This document shows positions 12,110 through 23,800 of a stretch of 64,000 bases of DNA, piece after piece. Both the position numbers and the translations under genes were made by a program. Numbering within the stretch: position 1 is the stretch's first letter; the number at the start of each line of letters is the position of its first letter. This DNA is from Coccinella septempunctata (lineage: Eukaryota > Arthropoda > Insecta > Coleoptera > Coccinellidae), in NCBI RefSeq assembly GCF_907165205.1, contig NC_058191.1, forward strand, positions 10,046,501 to 10,110,500. Reading direction: 5' to 3'. A model generated the notes under the pieces. That model saw only the letters and a list, made by a program, of their open reading frames with translations, made no database searches and was not told the origin of the DNA.

Positions 12110-13220
12110 GGGCTAATTGCGACTGTTTGCCTTCCTATAACAGAAGAGAACCCAACCGTGACCTACAGATCCTTCTACACTCCGGGCATGGATACTCACC
12201 AAACAGATCTGGCCGCCGCTGTATTCTTCTCGTGTCTCCATTATAACTGTGCACCATAGACCTCCACTGTGACCAGTCTAACGCTAGTTGTTCCCAGTTA
12301 TGATTGGCATTAACTGATTTTAGGGATATAGTATATAGTGTATCCTCAAACCGCTTATACTGGCCTCCTGGTTTCCGGGTTCCCTCTGCCAATTCGCCAT
12401 ACAGAGCTGTTTTGGGGAGTCTTGTGTCTTGCATCCTCGGATTGTGGCCGCACCATCTGAGTCGGGCCCTCGTTACTTGAGTATCAATTGTTGTACAACT
12501 CGCGCGTTGCCAGACTTCTGCATTCGAAACTTTGTGGAACCATCTGATGTGCATTATCTGTCTTAGATGACGTTGTTGCGTTTGTTCAAGCTGTTTAATA
12601 TGTCGCCTGTAGGGCGTCCAGCTTTCGCTTCCGTAAAGGAGCATTGGGAGGACGACTGCTTTGTAAACAGCTGTCTTGGTCTTCAGATTGAGGTCGTGAT
12701 TTTGAAATATTCTGACCTTTAGCTTCCAGAATGCCCGTGATGCCGAATTGATACGGTTGTGTATTTCCGTGTCTAGGTTAGCCCTAGTATTTATGAAGCT
12801 TCCCAATTATTTGAACTGCTCGACCTGTTCTAGAGTTTCATTCTCCAGGCTGATATCTATTTGAAGGCTTTCTGGCGCACTTACCAGGATTTCGGTTTTG
12901 TCGATATTGAGTCTAAGGCCTAAAGCTTCGTATATATGTTTATGGGTGTCCAGCATTATCTGTAGATCCTCTGAGCTGCTAGCGATAAGTGCGCAGTCGT
13001 CTGCATATTGAAGTTCCGTGATAAACTTTGTACGGGTTTTTGCTCTGAGGCGCTTCAAGTTAAATAGGCCTCCATAAAATCTGAATCTTATTCCAACACC
13101 TCTTACAGGCATACTCATGTCAGCAATTATCGAGACAGCTATGGCTCCAAAACGGCAACTTCGTGTGATTTCTAAATTTCTACAGGGATTTTTACAGGGA
13201 TTTGGATAAGTAAGTATCAC
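12110..13220 (-). pseudogene. 5'-truncated non-LTR retrotransposon, RT domain and C-terminus
   Basis: The minus-strand reading begins near 13220 in the reverse transcriptase palm domain and carries the catalytic YADD motif (ELQYADDCALIA). An in-frame stop lies at about 12807, at the usual QFKYLGSFI position. The frame then continues to 12135 through ENETLEQ, VVLPMLLYGSESWTPYRRHIKQ and RLRWCGH. It ends in a Cys-His-like tail (CPECRRICRSRLG). No endonuclease domain is present, so the copy is 5'-truncated as LINE insertions often are. The tail layout resembles RTE-type elements common in invertebrates; clade assignment is tentative. Confidence 0.88.
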
Positions 13221-13799
13221 ATTTACAACTTTGCCAACGTTTCGGAATCTTTGCTCCTTTCTTCATATTTTGAGAAAGGAACTGCAATAAGTAATTTTTA
13301 CTCAATTCAATTCAAGAAATATGTTGCATTTACTCACAAAACTTTTTCTCTTTGTTGTCTTTCGATAATAAAATATTAAAAAACTAATTGTGGTCATTAT
13401 TTCTTTGTTCTTATGACTAGGATAAGGAAGTTCTGCTAATAGGGAATACGCCTTCTGAAGAAAATGATGTATACCTTATGGGCTCCTGTTTATTTCAGCG
13501 CTGAACAGGGAAAATATTTCAATTCGACTGATTTAAACCGAATATTCGCAATTTTTATAGGAAATTTAAAAAATCATATCTCCCAAACTACAAGTCTCCC
13601 GAAGTTGAGACATGTATCAATCGATTTTTTTATACAAGACTTCATCTAAGAAATAATCGACGTCAAAATCGGAGGTGGGCACTAATCTAAACTTTTACCT
13701 TTTTATGAAATATCTTTGAGCAGCACATTTTGAAATAATCATCTCAACCGTTTCCAAAAAAAATTATTTTAAGTACTTACAAATGGAAAATGAAAATGG
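13221..13799. other. No gene seen
   Basis: AT-rich sequence between the LINE and dispersed repeat D; no coding or structural signal recognised. Confidence 0.4.
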
Positions 13800-14185
13800 G
13801 TATTTGAAATTTAAAGCGTTCCGTTTCTATAACACAAGTTGGCAACATCGACTGAAATATGCGTTGATAATAAGGACAACAAATACACTATCTTGATGAG
13901 ATTGCTATTGAGGCTCGCCAGTGAGTACGCGCCTTATGATGGCTGTAAATCAACAGCTGTTATTTTATAAACAAGCCATTGTTCTTCTTATTTTCTAGTA
14001 GGCGCTGCTGCCAAATCGTAAACTAGAAACGAAGCGATATAAAAAAAAATTTAAATCTCACATTTGAAGAATGTTTTTGAATAGTTTTCGCGGTACATTT
14101 GAAAAATTCATGAATGAATCTCATAATTATTCAGTTTAAACTTGCATATGCTGTGATAACCCAACTTGAGGAGAATTCCCCGTTC
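13800..14185. repeat. Dispersed repeat D, third copy of a palindrome-arm segment
   Basis: About 385 bp that aligns with 43043-43493, and in inverse with the mirrored part of the left palindrome arm near 40194-40639. Shared blocks include ACAAATACACTATCTTGATG, TTTCTAGTAGGCGCTG and TGCATATGCTGTGATAACCC. This copy is more diverged and lacks the macro-domain frame that follows the 43-kb copy. Confidence 0.85.
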
Positions 14186-14891
14186 CAATGTAACACTTCA
14201 ATACAGCAGTCGCCAAAAGGCACGAAACGTTCAAGGATGAGATTCATTTAATGATTTGCCAATCCGTCAAGTGTGTTGTTCGCAGTTTACAAACTGACTG
14301 AAAATTTCAGGCCGATATTTGAACGATCTGTATTTCAATAGTATTTCAGAAAACATTCGTCAATTTTTAAACTAACTATGTAGTCATTTCACAAACTGAC
14401 GGATTTCAGTACACGACTGTTCAACATATATAAATCATCAAAGAATAATCTTGCAAATATTATTCCAGCTGTCGAGGCTCAATATTAAAGCACATAAAAT
14501 ACTTCTCAGTTTCCAACATAATCATCGTAAAATAGGTATATGTATCTGGAATATCTTTCATCTTTTAATTCTTAGTACTCAAATTATTCTGCTTTAAGAA
14601 TAACTAATTATTTCCATTTTGAATGAATTCAATAATATAAAAGCCTGATTGAAAATTTATTACGACTTTTACAATAAAAATATTTTTTCTACTTCCACTA
14701 TCTCAACGAATCCAATATATTTTATTTTGTTTAGTTCACGCTAAACATAAAAGTCAAATAGGTTAGGTTTAACGTCAGCACTTCAATTCAAATTTCATTA
14801 CAACACATAAACGTTGTATTTGAGGATATTCCTCACGTAAACTTTTTTCAGGCTAACGTACCTACTGTGCACATTTCAACTCTCTAATATT
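14186..14891. promoter_or_regulatory. Upstream region of the otopetrin gene, no recognised motif
   Basis: About 700 bp before the first supported otopetrin exon. No clear TATA/Inr pair stands out. A first non-coding or short coding exon could lie here or further upstream; I cannot place it. Confidence 0.25.
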
Positions 14892-17800
14892 ATGTTATAT
14901 TTTTCAAGATTACATTGTTCGTCGCCAGCTCTATCAGATGTAGAAGGACGTAATTTTGGACCTACACCGAGAAAACCAGAGGCAGTGAAGGAGAAACTGG
15001 AGAAGTAGGATGACATCCATCTATTTCCTGAATTGAAACCATTTTTTTTTCAGTGAATTCCTGGTGAATTTCGTTGCGAGCCTTTATTGCAAAGCTATAG
15101 TAGTCCTTGGGGTAGCTTTGCCGATAACAGATGCAATAACTCTAAATAGTAATATATATATTTTCAGAGTGAGTATTTTGGATCAAAAAAAACTTTCTCC
15201 TTTTTGAGAAAATATTTTGAAATATATCAAAAGGTTCTGATTCAATAATTTAAATTTTTTCAATTTATTTTCAGATTTTTTATATTTACCTGTACGCTGG
15301 TAGTATAACTTTTTTATGTTACATATGCTTAGTGCAAGTGAGAGAAAAGTCTGTTAGGTTGAGTTTATATGAGATGCAAAGTGAGTAGAATCGTTTTAAC
15401 AAACCATTCCCAATAATTACTCATAAATAGCAAACGTAAAATTCTTGATGATGGAGGATAATTATTTGGGCTGTTGAAGAATTTCAACCAGAAAGATGAT
15501 GAAAACATGCCAAATAATTAGTCAACTAGTATCTATGAATAGATTGAACTTTTCACTCTAACTTATAAACAAAAATAAAAAATATCACTCCCGTAAGAAT
15601 TTATTAGAATAACAAAAACAAACTTCATTTTTATTCTATTAAGAATTTTACGATATGGTGATATTTCCAAAGCAACGCAATATATCGGAAAAATGGCAAA
15701 AACGTCCCGAGTTATTGATCTAATAATCCATCCAACAACAAAAAAGACTTTGTAATTTTCCCCACTATTTCCAAATTCTTTGCCAAAAGAGGAAATTTTT
15801 TGTTGCCTTACATTCACACCATGAACAACAAGTAGGCATAATGATAAAAAATATCCTGTGTCAGTGACGCCCAGAAAAAAAAATTGAGCTTTGCACGCCT
15901 GGCTGAAAATCCAAAATCGGCTTATGAGTTAGACAAATTATAGCTGGTCAAATTAGGCAAATTTTTAGGATGAAATATTCGAAAAAAAAGCATTTTAATC
16001 ATCTTCAAAGTGTCAGATTAAGAAAACCCCCCTGATTAGTGTCAGATTAATGGGTCAACACGTCTACAACACTCTAATTAACCATCTGTATGAAAATCTG
16101 ACACGCTCGAGTATGTACAAGTAATGATTTTTTTTTGCATTTTCAAAGGGCCGCTGTGACCTTGCGTCACGTCCAAATTGTCAGTCCCTTGAAAAGTAGC
16201 TTCCTCTGGGTCCAATTAACATATCCTCCAGAAATCTGAGACGCTGGAATTTTTTTTTTTTTACCATTTTCAACTCTTCCTTACGGGCAGTCCCACCGCG
16301 TAAACTGTCAGATACGCATGAATTCATCATCAGAGACATGTAGAGCATATCCAGTATCTTAATCTGACACGCTCGAGTATGTACACCTGACAATTTTTTT
16401 TTACATCTTTGAGACCCTGCAGACGCTTTCCCCACCGCTAAAAGTGGTACTTTTTTTTCTTTCTACCATCTAATCTTCAAAATCCACTAGGTCTCTACGA
16501 CACTCGAGTAAATCCCGATATAGCATCGTCGGCTCCCCAACTACTCTTCATTTGCTTCTTAGTTAATAAATAAATAATAATATTTATTATTATTTTTATT
16601 AATAATAATAAAATGGGAATAAAGCCGAATTACAATATCAATATAGGTTATTACTTTCTGGGCTTTGTATTTATGTATTTCATCTGACGTTTCAAAGATA
16701 ACTGCAGTGCGCATCTTCAGAGCAGAAATCTGTGCATGAATTATACAAGCTGAGTCGCGTTTCCACTACGTATGGAAATAACCATTTGAAAGTGCCTTCT
16801 CCTCTTCATATGTGAGTTTTATATAAAATAGATATTGGATTAATTAATGTAATAAAGTGTTATTCAATAGAGGATATACACATAAATCCCAGCACGAGAG
16901 CTTGCGAGAAAAAAAAACGGATAAGAGATGAACGGTTTATAGGCAAATGCCCGGAACCAATATTCAAGAAGCAGTTAAGGGTTTTTAGTGGGTTTCGAGC
17001 TCGGGAGAGTTAGAATCCCTACACTTGTTCCCCCTCAACTTATTGATTAATCAATAAGTTTCAGTTCTTATTTTAATATCTTTTCAATTGATCTCTTGGT
17101 CTCCTTCGGTAAATTTCACTAGTCTACTAAATTCTTGATTCGGATGGTTTTTCGCTATTTCGAATAATTTCTCTGCTTTTCTGTTCATGAATTCCGTTAT
17201 GGTTTCCGATTTAAGGTCCATATAAATCTGTATAAAACTGTCTATTCCTGACAAACCAAGGTGCACATCGAAGCAGCTTGTTTTCAGTGGCCTGAATTCT
17301 TTTGATATGGCTCTTTGCCGCGAACCCCAGGCAACTGATCCATAAGTCAGTTGAGGCCTAGCAACGGCTTTGATTATCTTCAATTTTGTCTCTTTCGACA
17401 TGTGGCTTCTTCTTCCTATCAGAGGGTAGAGTCTATTCATCGCTATTTCCGTTCTGTCTATTGCTTGTTTGATATGACTTTTTCAAGTCATTCCTTTGTC
17501 AAGCGTTATTCTGCGTTATTCCTAAATATTTGGCTTCATTTTTCCAATCGATTTCTTCGCCGTCAACTTCTAGATTCGTTGTAGGTCGCAGTTTTCTCTT
17601 CTGATGTAATATTGTTTGGCTCTTTTGTCCATTGAGCTTGATTTTCCACTTTCTGCACCAGTCAATTTTTTCGTCAATCGTTTATTGAAGAACTCGTTCT
17701 ATTAAGTAATAGTGGGTTGCTATGCCTGTGTTGTCAGCATATATCGTTAGCATGGTTCTTGGATTCTTCGGAGTATCGTGAATGTATATGTTGTACAGAA

Positions 17801-20800
17801 GTGGCCAAGTACTGATCCTTGGGGTACTCCAGCCTCTATATCTCTAGTTGTGGAGCATTCTCCTTCCACTTTCACGTAAAATATTCTATTTTTGAAATAA
17901 TTCCTAATGAACTTTCATATTTTGATGGAATATCCAGCACATCTCATTTTATATATTAATCCTTCATGCCATACTCTGTCGAATGCTCTGGCGACGTCTA
18001 GTGAAACAATACCTGCAGCTTGTTTGATTTGGAATACCTCTGTACTGTATTCTGTGAGTCTTAATAATTGTTGCTCTGTTGAATGCTCTCTTCTGAATCC
18101 GAACTGTTCGGGTGGTATTAGTTTCAGATTTTCGGTTTCCTCATCTAGCCGCGTGGCTAAAATTCTTTCTACTACTTTTCCTAACGCCGGCAGTATACTT
18201 ATCGGTTTACTGAACACTCTGACGTCCTTCATCTGCCAGTCATCAGTCATCTATAAAGCTACATTCACAATCAATTCACGAGCCGAAGTGCACTTCGGCA
18301 CGGAAGCTTAGCAGATGGCGTTCTCCGTTACCATTCACAATGAAATTCAAGACAAAATTTCTTGCAAGTTGCAAACTATCACTTCGGCCAGGAATTTCGT
18401 GCCGGCTATAGATGATGCTGATGCTTATGTTTTGATCAGTTACATTTTTGATTCATTTGAGTATTTGGTTCCAAGATTATTGCGAATGGTAAATTTCGTG
18501 CCGAAGTGCACTTCGGCCCGCGAATTGATTGTGAATGCAGCTTAAGACGAACTCAGAACCAATGAACACCGGCTACGACGTAACCACTTAACCTTAGTGT
18601 GGGGGCATAAAAACTGTCTTATCAGAGTGATAAAGCCATGTTATATAATCTTAGAAGTAAATCTCTTTGAGTTGGTCTACTGTAGTTGCAGGGGAAACGT
18701 CAAAAGAAACACATAAAGAATGGCTGCTTTTCTACTATCTTACATTGATGGATCCTCTAGTACGAATTATGAGAACTTCAAAACTCCCCTTATGCATTTT
18801 CAGGTACGATACCAATGACATTTGAATTGGCTGAACCAGAAAATATTAACCAGCCTGTGAGATATGGCAGCTTTTATCTGAGAATGGGGGTAACAGGTGA
18901 ACATTTGGCATTCCTTGAATGAAATACATCACGGAACATGTTTTCAGGCTTTGGCATGGGTTCTGTGATATACTCAGGATTTCAATTTGCACAATATTTT
19001 GAATATTCTGCTGAAAATGATTGTAGACATCCTGTGAAAGCCATGAAGCCTTGCCTTCGAATAATTTTCGTTCTAATGCAGATATTTTTTGTTTTATCCA
19101 CGAATAATGTGAGTATATCAAGACATAGGGTTTTTTAATTTTACATCTTAATGAACTAATTTAGAGTTTATCTGATGTGCGTGAGTGGAAATTTACGACG
19201 ATAGATTGAAAGCCCTTGTTCAGACGCATAACAAAAATTGCCATCCATCCAGGTGCTGACGTACTGCCTAATCATTAACAAGAAAAAAGTCAGCTACTCA
19301 TAATTCCGAAACCATGAGGCGGATTTTGCCATTGACGAACTCAAAATCGGCATATTAGTACAATCGGGTTTAGGAAACTACCTCGAAAATAACAAGTCTC
19401 TGGGGCCTAAAGATTTTAAGCTAAAATGTTTACCAATCAGGCTTATTGAATATTGAATAAAATTTAAAGTTCGTGTTCGTTTGAGATATCGATTGAAATT
19501 CAAACTGAGAGGACTCTTCTAAAATTCTTTAGGGTTTTCACCCTCAGTCTCTGAGACAAAATCAAATAAAAAATTCACATAATTGATCTGCTCCTTCGTA
19601 AATTCTTGCCCTGATTTGTCAGGAGCAAATCAGATGGAAAAAATTGTGGCCTGACAATGAACGAAAAATGAAACTTCATGGTATAACTTAATTTGTCAAC
19701 TGCAAATGATAATTATTGTAATATTACTTTTATTTTCATCAAAGCCTGTATTCACGAAATGGATTCAATCATGCCATTCATGCCTATACTATTTGTAGAC
19801 GAAAAGCGGATGAAAACAGTTTACGGACGAAAAATGTCATCCGCTGTGAAATATATGAATATACCTACATAAATTCAAAAAAGAAATCAAGAATATGTTA
19901 TTGTCAAAAGGTTTCTACTCGCTAGAAGAATATTTATGTGATTGTTTAGCTTAAAGGTACTTAAACCCTATCCTATATGGGTTGTATTTTCTTTCAGGAT
20001 CAATAAATTATGTTATGTTTTGTTGAAGCGGACGAAAAATATTTGCCGTCAAAAATAGTCAAATTTTCGTTCGATAATTATACTAAGTTCGAAAAATACA
20101 CTCCATCGCCTCTCTCTACTCCTATCGTTCTTTTAATCGAATCTTTTCCACTAAATTCGATAAAAAGAACAATAGAAGTAGAGAGAGGCGACGGAGTGTA
20201 TTTTTCGAACTTAGTATTAGTACCCACGTAAAATATAATTTTTTGTTGAAGTCGGCGAAAAAAGAAATTAGACGTAAACATCATTAAAAATCAAAACGGA
20301 ATCCGCATAGATTGTTGAAAATTGGGTATAATTTAGCTATGAGAATTTAATTTTACCTGACCTATCTTCATACATTCTTCATGATTACCTTTCAGTTCAT
20401 TCATGTGCAAAAGAGTAAGATGATAGCTAGGTTCGGGCTCATGCACATGATAGGCACAAATCTATGTGAGTGGTTTCAAGTGGTAGTCAAAGAAACACAA
20501 CATGATATATACAAAACTGCACAGAAGTTACTCGCTAAGAACTTAGGGAATCATTCTCTTCTGCCAATCGTTTTCGAAACAAAACGATTTTACGATAAGA
20601 AGGAACAATGTATGGAAACCAATATAATAGGACCTTTGTTGTTCAAGACAGAGCCCTATCTAGCACCTTGTACCATAGAGTTTAGTGTTTTATGTGCTGT
20701 TATTTTGGGATTGATGTGGAAGAAGAACCTTACAAATGGAATAGGAGGTAAATATAATAACAAAAATGAATATTTAATATATGTATTTTCATTCATTTTC

Positions 20801-23800
20801 GAGCACTATACAGTGCGCGTAAAAATTATGGAACATATTCATTTTCTCAGAAGAAAAATATTTGGCAACAAAATCCTGAAACAGGTCAATTTTTGTTTCA
20901 CTTTTACCAAATTTTTATGCATTTTTGAAGGATTTTTGTTGCACCTTGTGCCATCCCCATCAAACCTCTAAATTTTTTGAATAGGTAAAGTGGGTCATGT
21001 GGTACTCTTTTGGCAAGGTCTTTGTATCTTTTTTATAGGAGTGCAGAAATTTTCACTTTGCGCACTGTATAACATAAAGAAATAGAGCGGTAGTTACGCC
21101 AGATGGACCATAAAAAGGTTTCAAACCATTTGCAAAAAGCTGGAGCTCGATGTTTGGTTACCACACCAATTGACGCAAAATATATAAGGAATCTAATTTG
21201 TATCTGCAAAAATGGCCAAACGAAATGGAATAGACCTATTTCTTAAGCGGATGACTTGGGGATGAGAAATGGGTGAGGGTGACATACTGACATACGAGTA
21301 CGACAACAGTGTGCGAAAACCATCGTGGTCAATGCTCGTTGAAGCAGCTCGTACGGTGGCATAAACAGGACAAACGACCCTGAATGTCCTACGGTCCATT
21401 TGTGGAAGTATTTCATTATCAGTTGCTTCTATGTGACCAAACACTGAATTCAGATCTCTAGTGTCTACGATTATAACGGAAACGGCCAGAGTTAGTCAGT
21501 AAGAAAGGCTTTTTCTGTTCAGACCACGACAGAACACACACGTCTATTGAAGTGACTCCCCAGGAACTCCAAGTGCTCGGATTGGAAGTTTTGATGCATC
21601 CATCAAATAGTACGGATCTTGCACCAAGCGATGACCATGTTTTTCTTGCATTGCAAAACTTCCTTAGTGATAAGAAATAGGCATCAAAAGATTGTGGAAA
21701 TCGATTACAAGTTTCTCGCCAATAGGGACCAAGACTTCTATGAGAGAGGTATTCTGAGGCTACCTTCAAAATCAAACTGAATTACCTATAGAACAAAACG
21801 GTTCATCTTTGACTCAAATCACACAATACACACAAGTTGAAAAAAAATAGTGGATTTATTTTTACCCAATCTATTATATTATATCAATTAATTTCAGTTC
21901 ATTTTTAGAAAGGAAAGCGAATCGTATACAGTTGAGAGAAACATTTACTGAAAGTACTACAGATGTTTATGGCAGGACAAAGAGCAGATTTTCAGTGGAT
22001 TGTTCTAAAGCACATAAAGGTCTTTTCAGTGGAATTCTGGTCATCATATTAACCATAATGAGTCTGATCTTATATTCAGAACTAGAGAATCATGGAGACT
22101 ATTGGCACATAGGCATTCTGCTAGTGAGTATGAAAAAAAAACTGATGATATCTTGAAAAATATATTCATAATCGGAAATTTACATTACTATGAATTCTGA
22201 TTATGATATTTATAAAATTGGTTGCTGATGATTTTCATTCATCAATAATACTCAATTTATTTATAATTTATACAGGGTGAGTCTTTGACTCGTACACATA
22301 TTTTAACAGTAGATCCTTGAGGTAGAAAAAAAAACTGTCTTGAAAAATAAACAGTGTCCCATTTAAAAACACCAACTCTCCCCTCCATCTCTGGAATGGT
22401 AATTAATTTCTATATGATCCATTACGAGTATCATATAGAACATATTAATTACTGAATAAAATGTTTCAGAAATTTTCGAATATCTCGAACCAAGATAAAA
22501 CGGAATATTTGAGATAGTCATTTTTCATAAACGCCCTGAAACTCGAGAACGAATCAAGATTTTTATGATCGGCTTTCATATATCTAATTATTTCGAAAAA
22601 AGAGAATGGGGGTCTTTGAAGATTTTTTTTATGTTCTCGAGATGCTCTCAGTGAGCATCAAATTTGGGACAGCCTGTACACGGATTGTGAAATTGCCATA
22701 TTATTCATTTTAGCGATGTAAGTAACTGCAGTAATGAAAGAAGAACTTGAAGAACGATTGATTTTCCAGCACGATCACGATTAACAAAATTTCTAGACCC
22801 ATATTCTCCCTTAGAACATAAATACATGGAATGGACATTGACGTGCTATGTATTGTTGTGGTACAAACATTCGATGCTTCTCTGTCTAGGTCTAGCGCGA
22901 CACTAAGGCAGTGGCGTAAAATAAATAAATTTATATATATCCTACCTTTTTGTACGGAAAATTGACGTGACAATGATGTCAGATCGAATGATCTCAATTG
23001 TGATTGGCGACACAGTCTTTGGACAACAACAAATGTTTATTTTCCATTCCTTGTATCTATGTTCCGAGTATTCTCCACTTCGTATTTTGCAGGTAAATGC
23101 TCTGGAGTTCCTCCTATTCTGGGCAGGAACTTTGGCCTCGATTCTTTGTATAATATCCATAAGGGATATTGGTTATTACAAAATGAGCAGACAACTTGAG
23201 TTGGAACATGTCCTGTTACTTCTTTCTCAGTCAGGCGTTTTTATTTATAATTTATTTCAAGTTTTGGGTGCTACCCATATGGCAGTAAGAGGCGGAGTAG
23301 CATTCAATAAAGTAATAAGGTAAGGATGACCGCCTTCTTATTTTCATTCAGTTTCAATTGATCTTGATATTGTCAGACTAATATAAGGGAGATATCTTGG
23401 ACCCTGTAGGTACATGTACCAAAAATTAGAACTGCATTTAAGGAGAATTGTCCAGGACAGTCTGTCAGAAAAGTGAAAAAAATACTCGAGCAATGTCAGA
23501 TTAAGATAAGTGTGGTTAATTATATGTTAAAAAGTATACATTATTTCAATATGACAATTCGAGCTCTACGAAAATATATGGTACACAGATAAAGAGATAT
23601 ATGAAAATCTACAACACTCTTAATTCGTATAAACACGATATACTATTGTAAAGGGTTGATAGGTACTCTTGCTTCTCAAGTATTTTGAATTCCTCTCAGA
23701 AATTAACATTTCAAATTCAGATTGAAGAACAGAATATAAAAATTATTTCTGAATTATCTTGGAAGCCTTCCCAAAAACTATACAGTCTGTAACGTTTATC

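Noticed and set aside
12041..12259. Plus-strand open frame across the piggyBac/LINE junction
   Set aside because: It bridges two unrelated elements and reads antisense to the LINE C-terminus.
22967..23323. Treating the whole 118-codon open frame as an independent small gene
   Set aside because: The second part is otopetrin exon 8 with a clean acceptor at 23091-23092; the preceding part is intron that happens to stay open.
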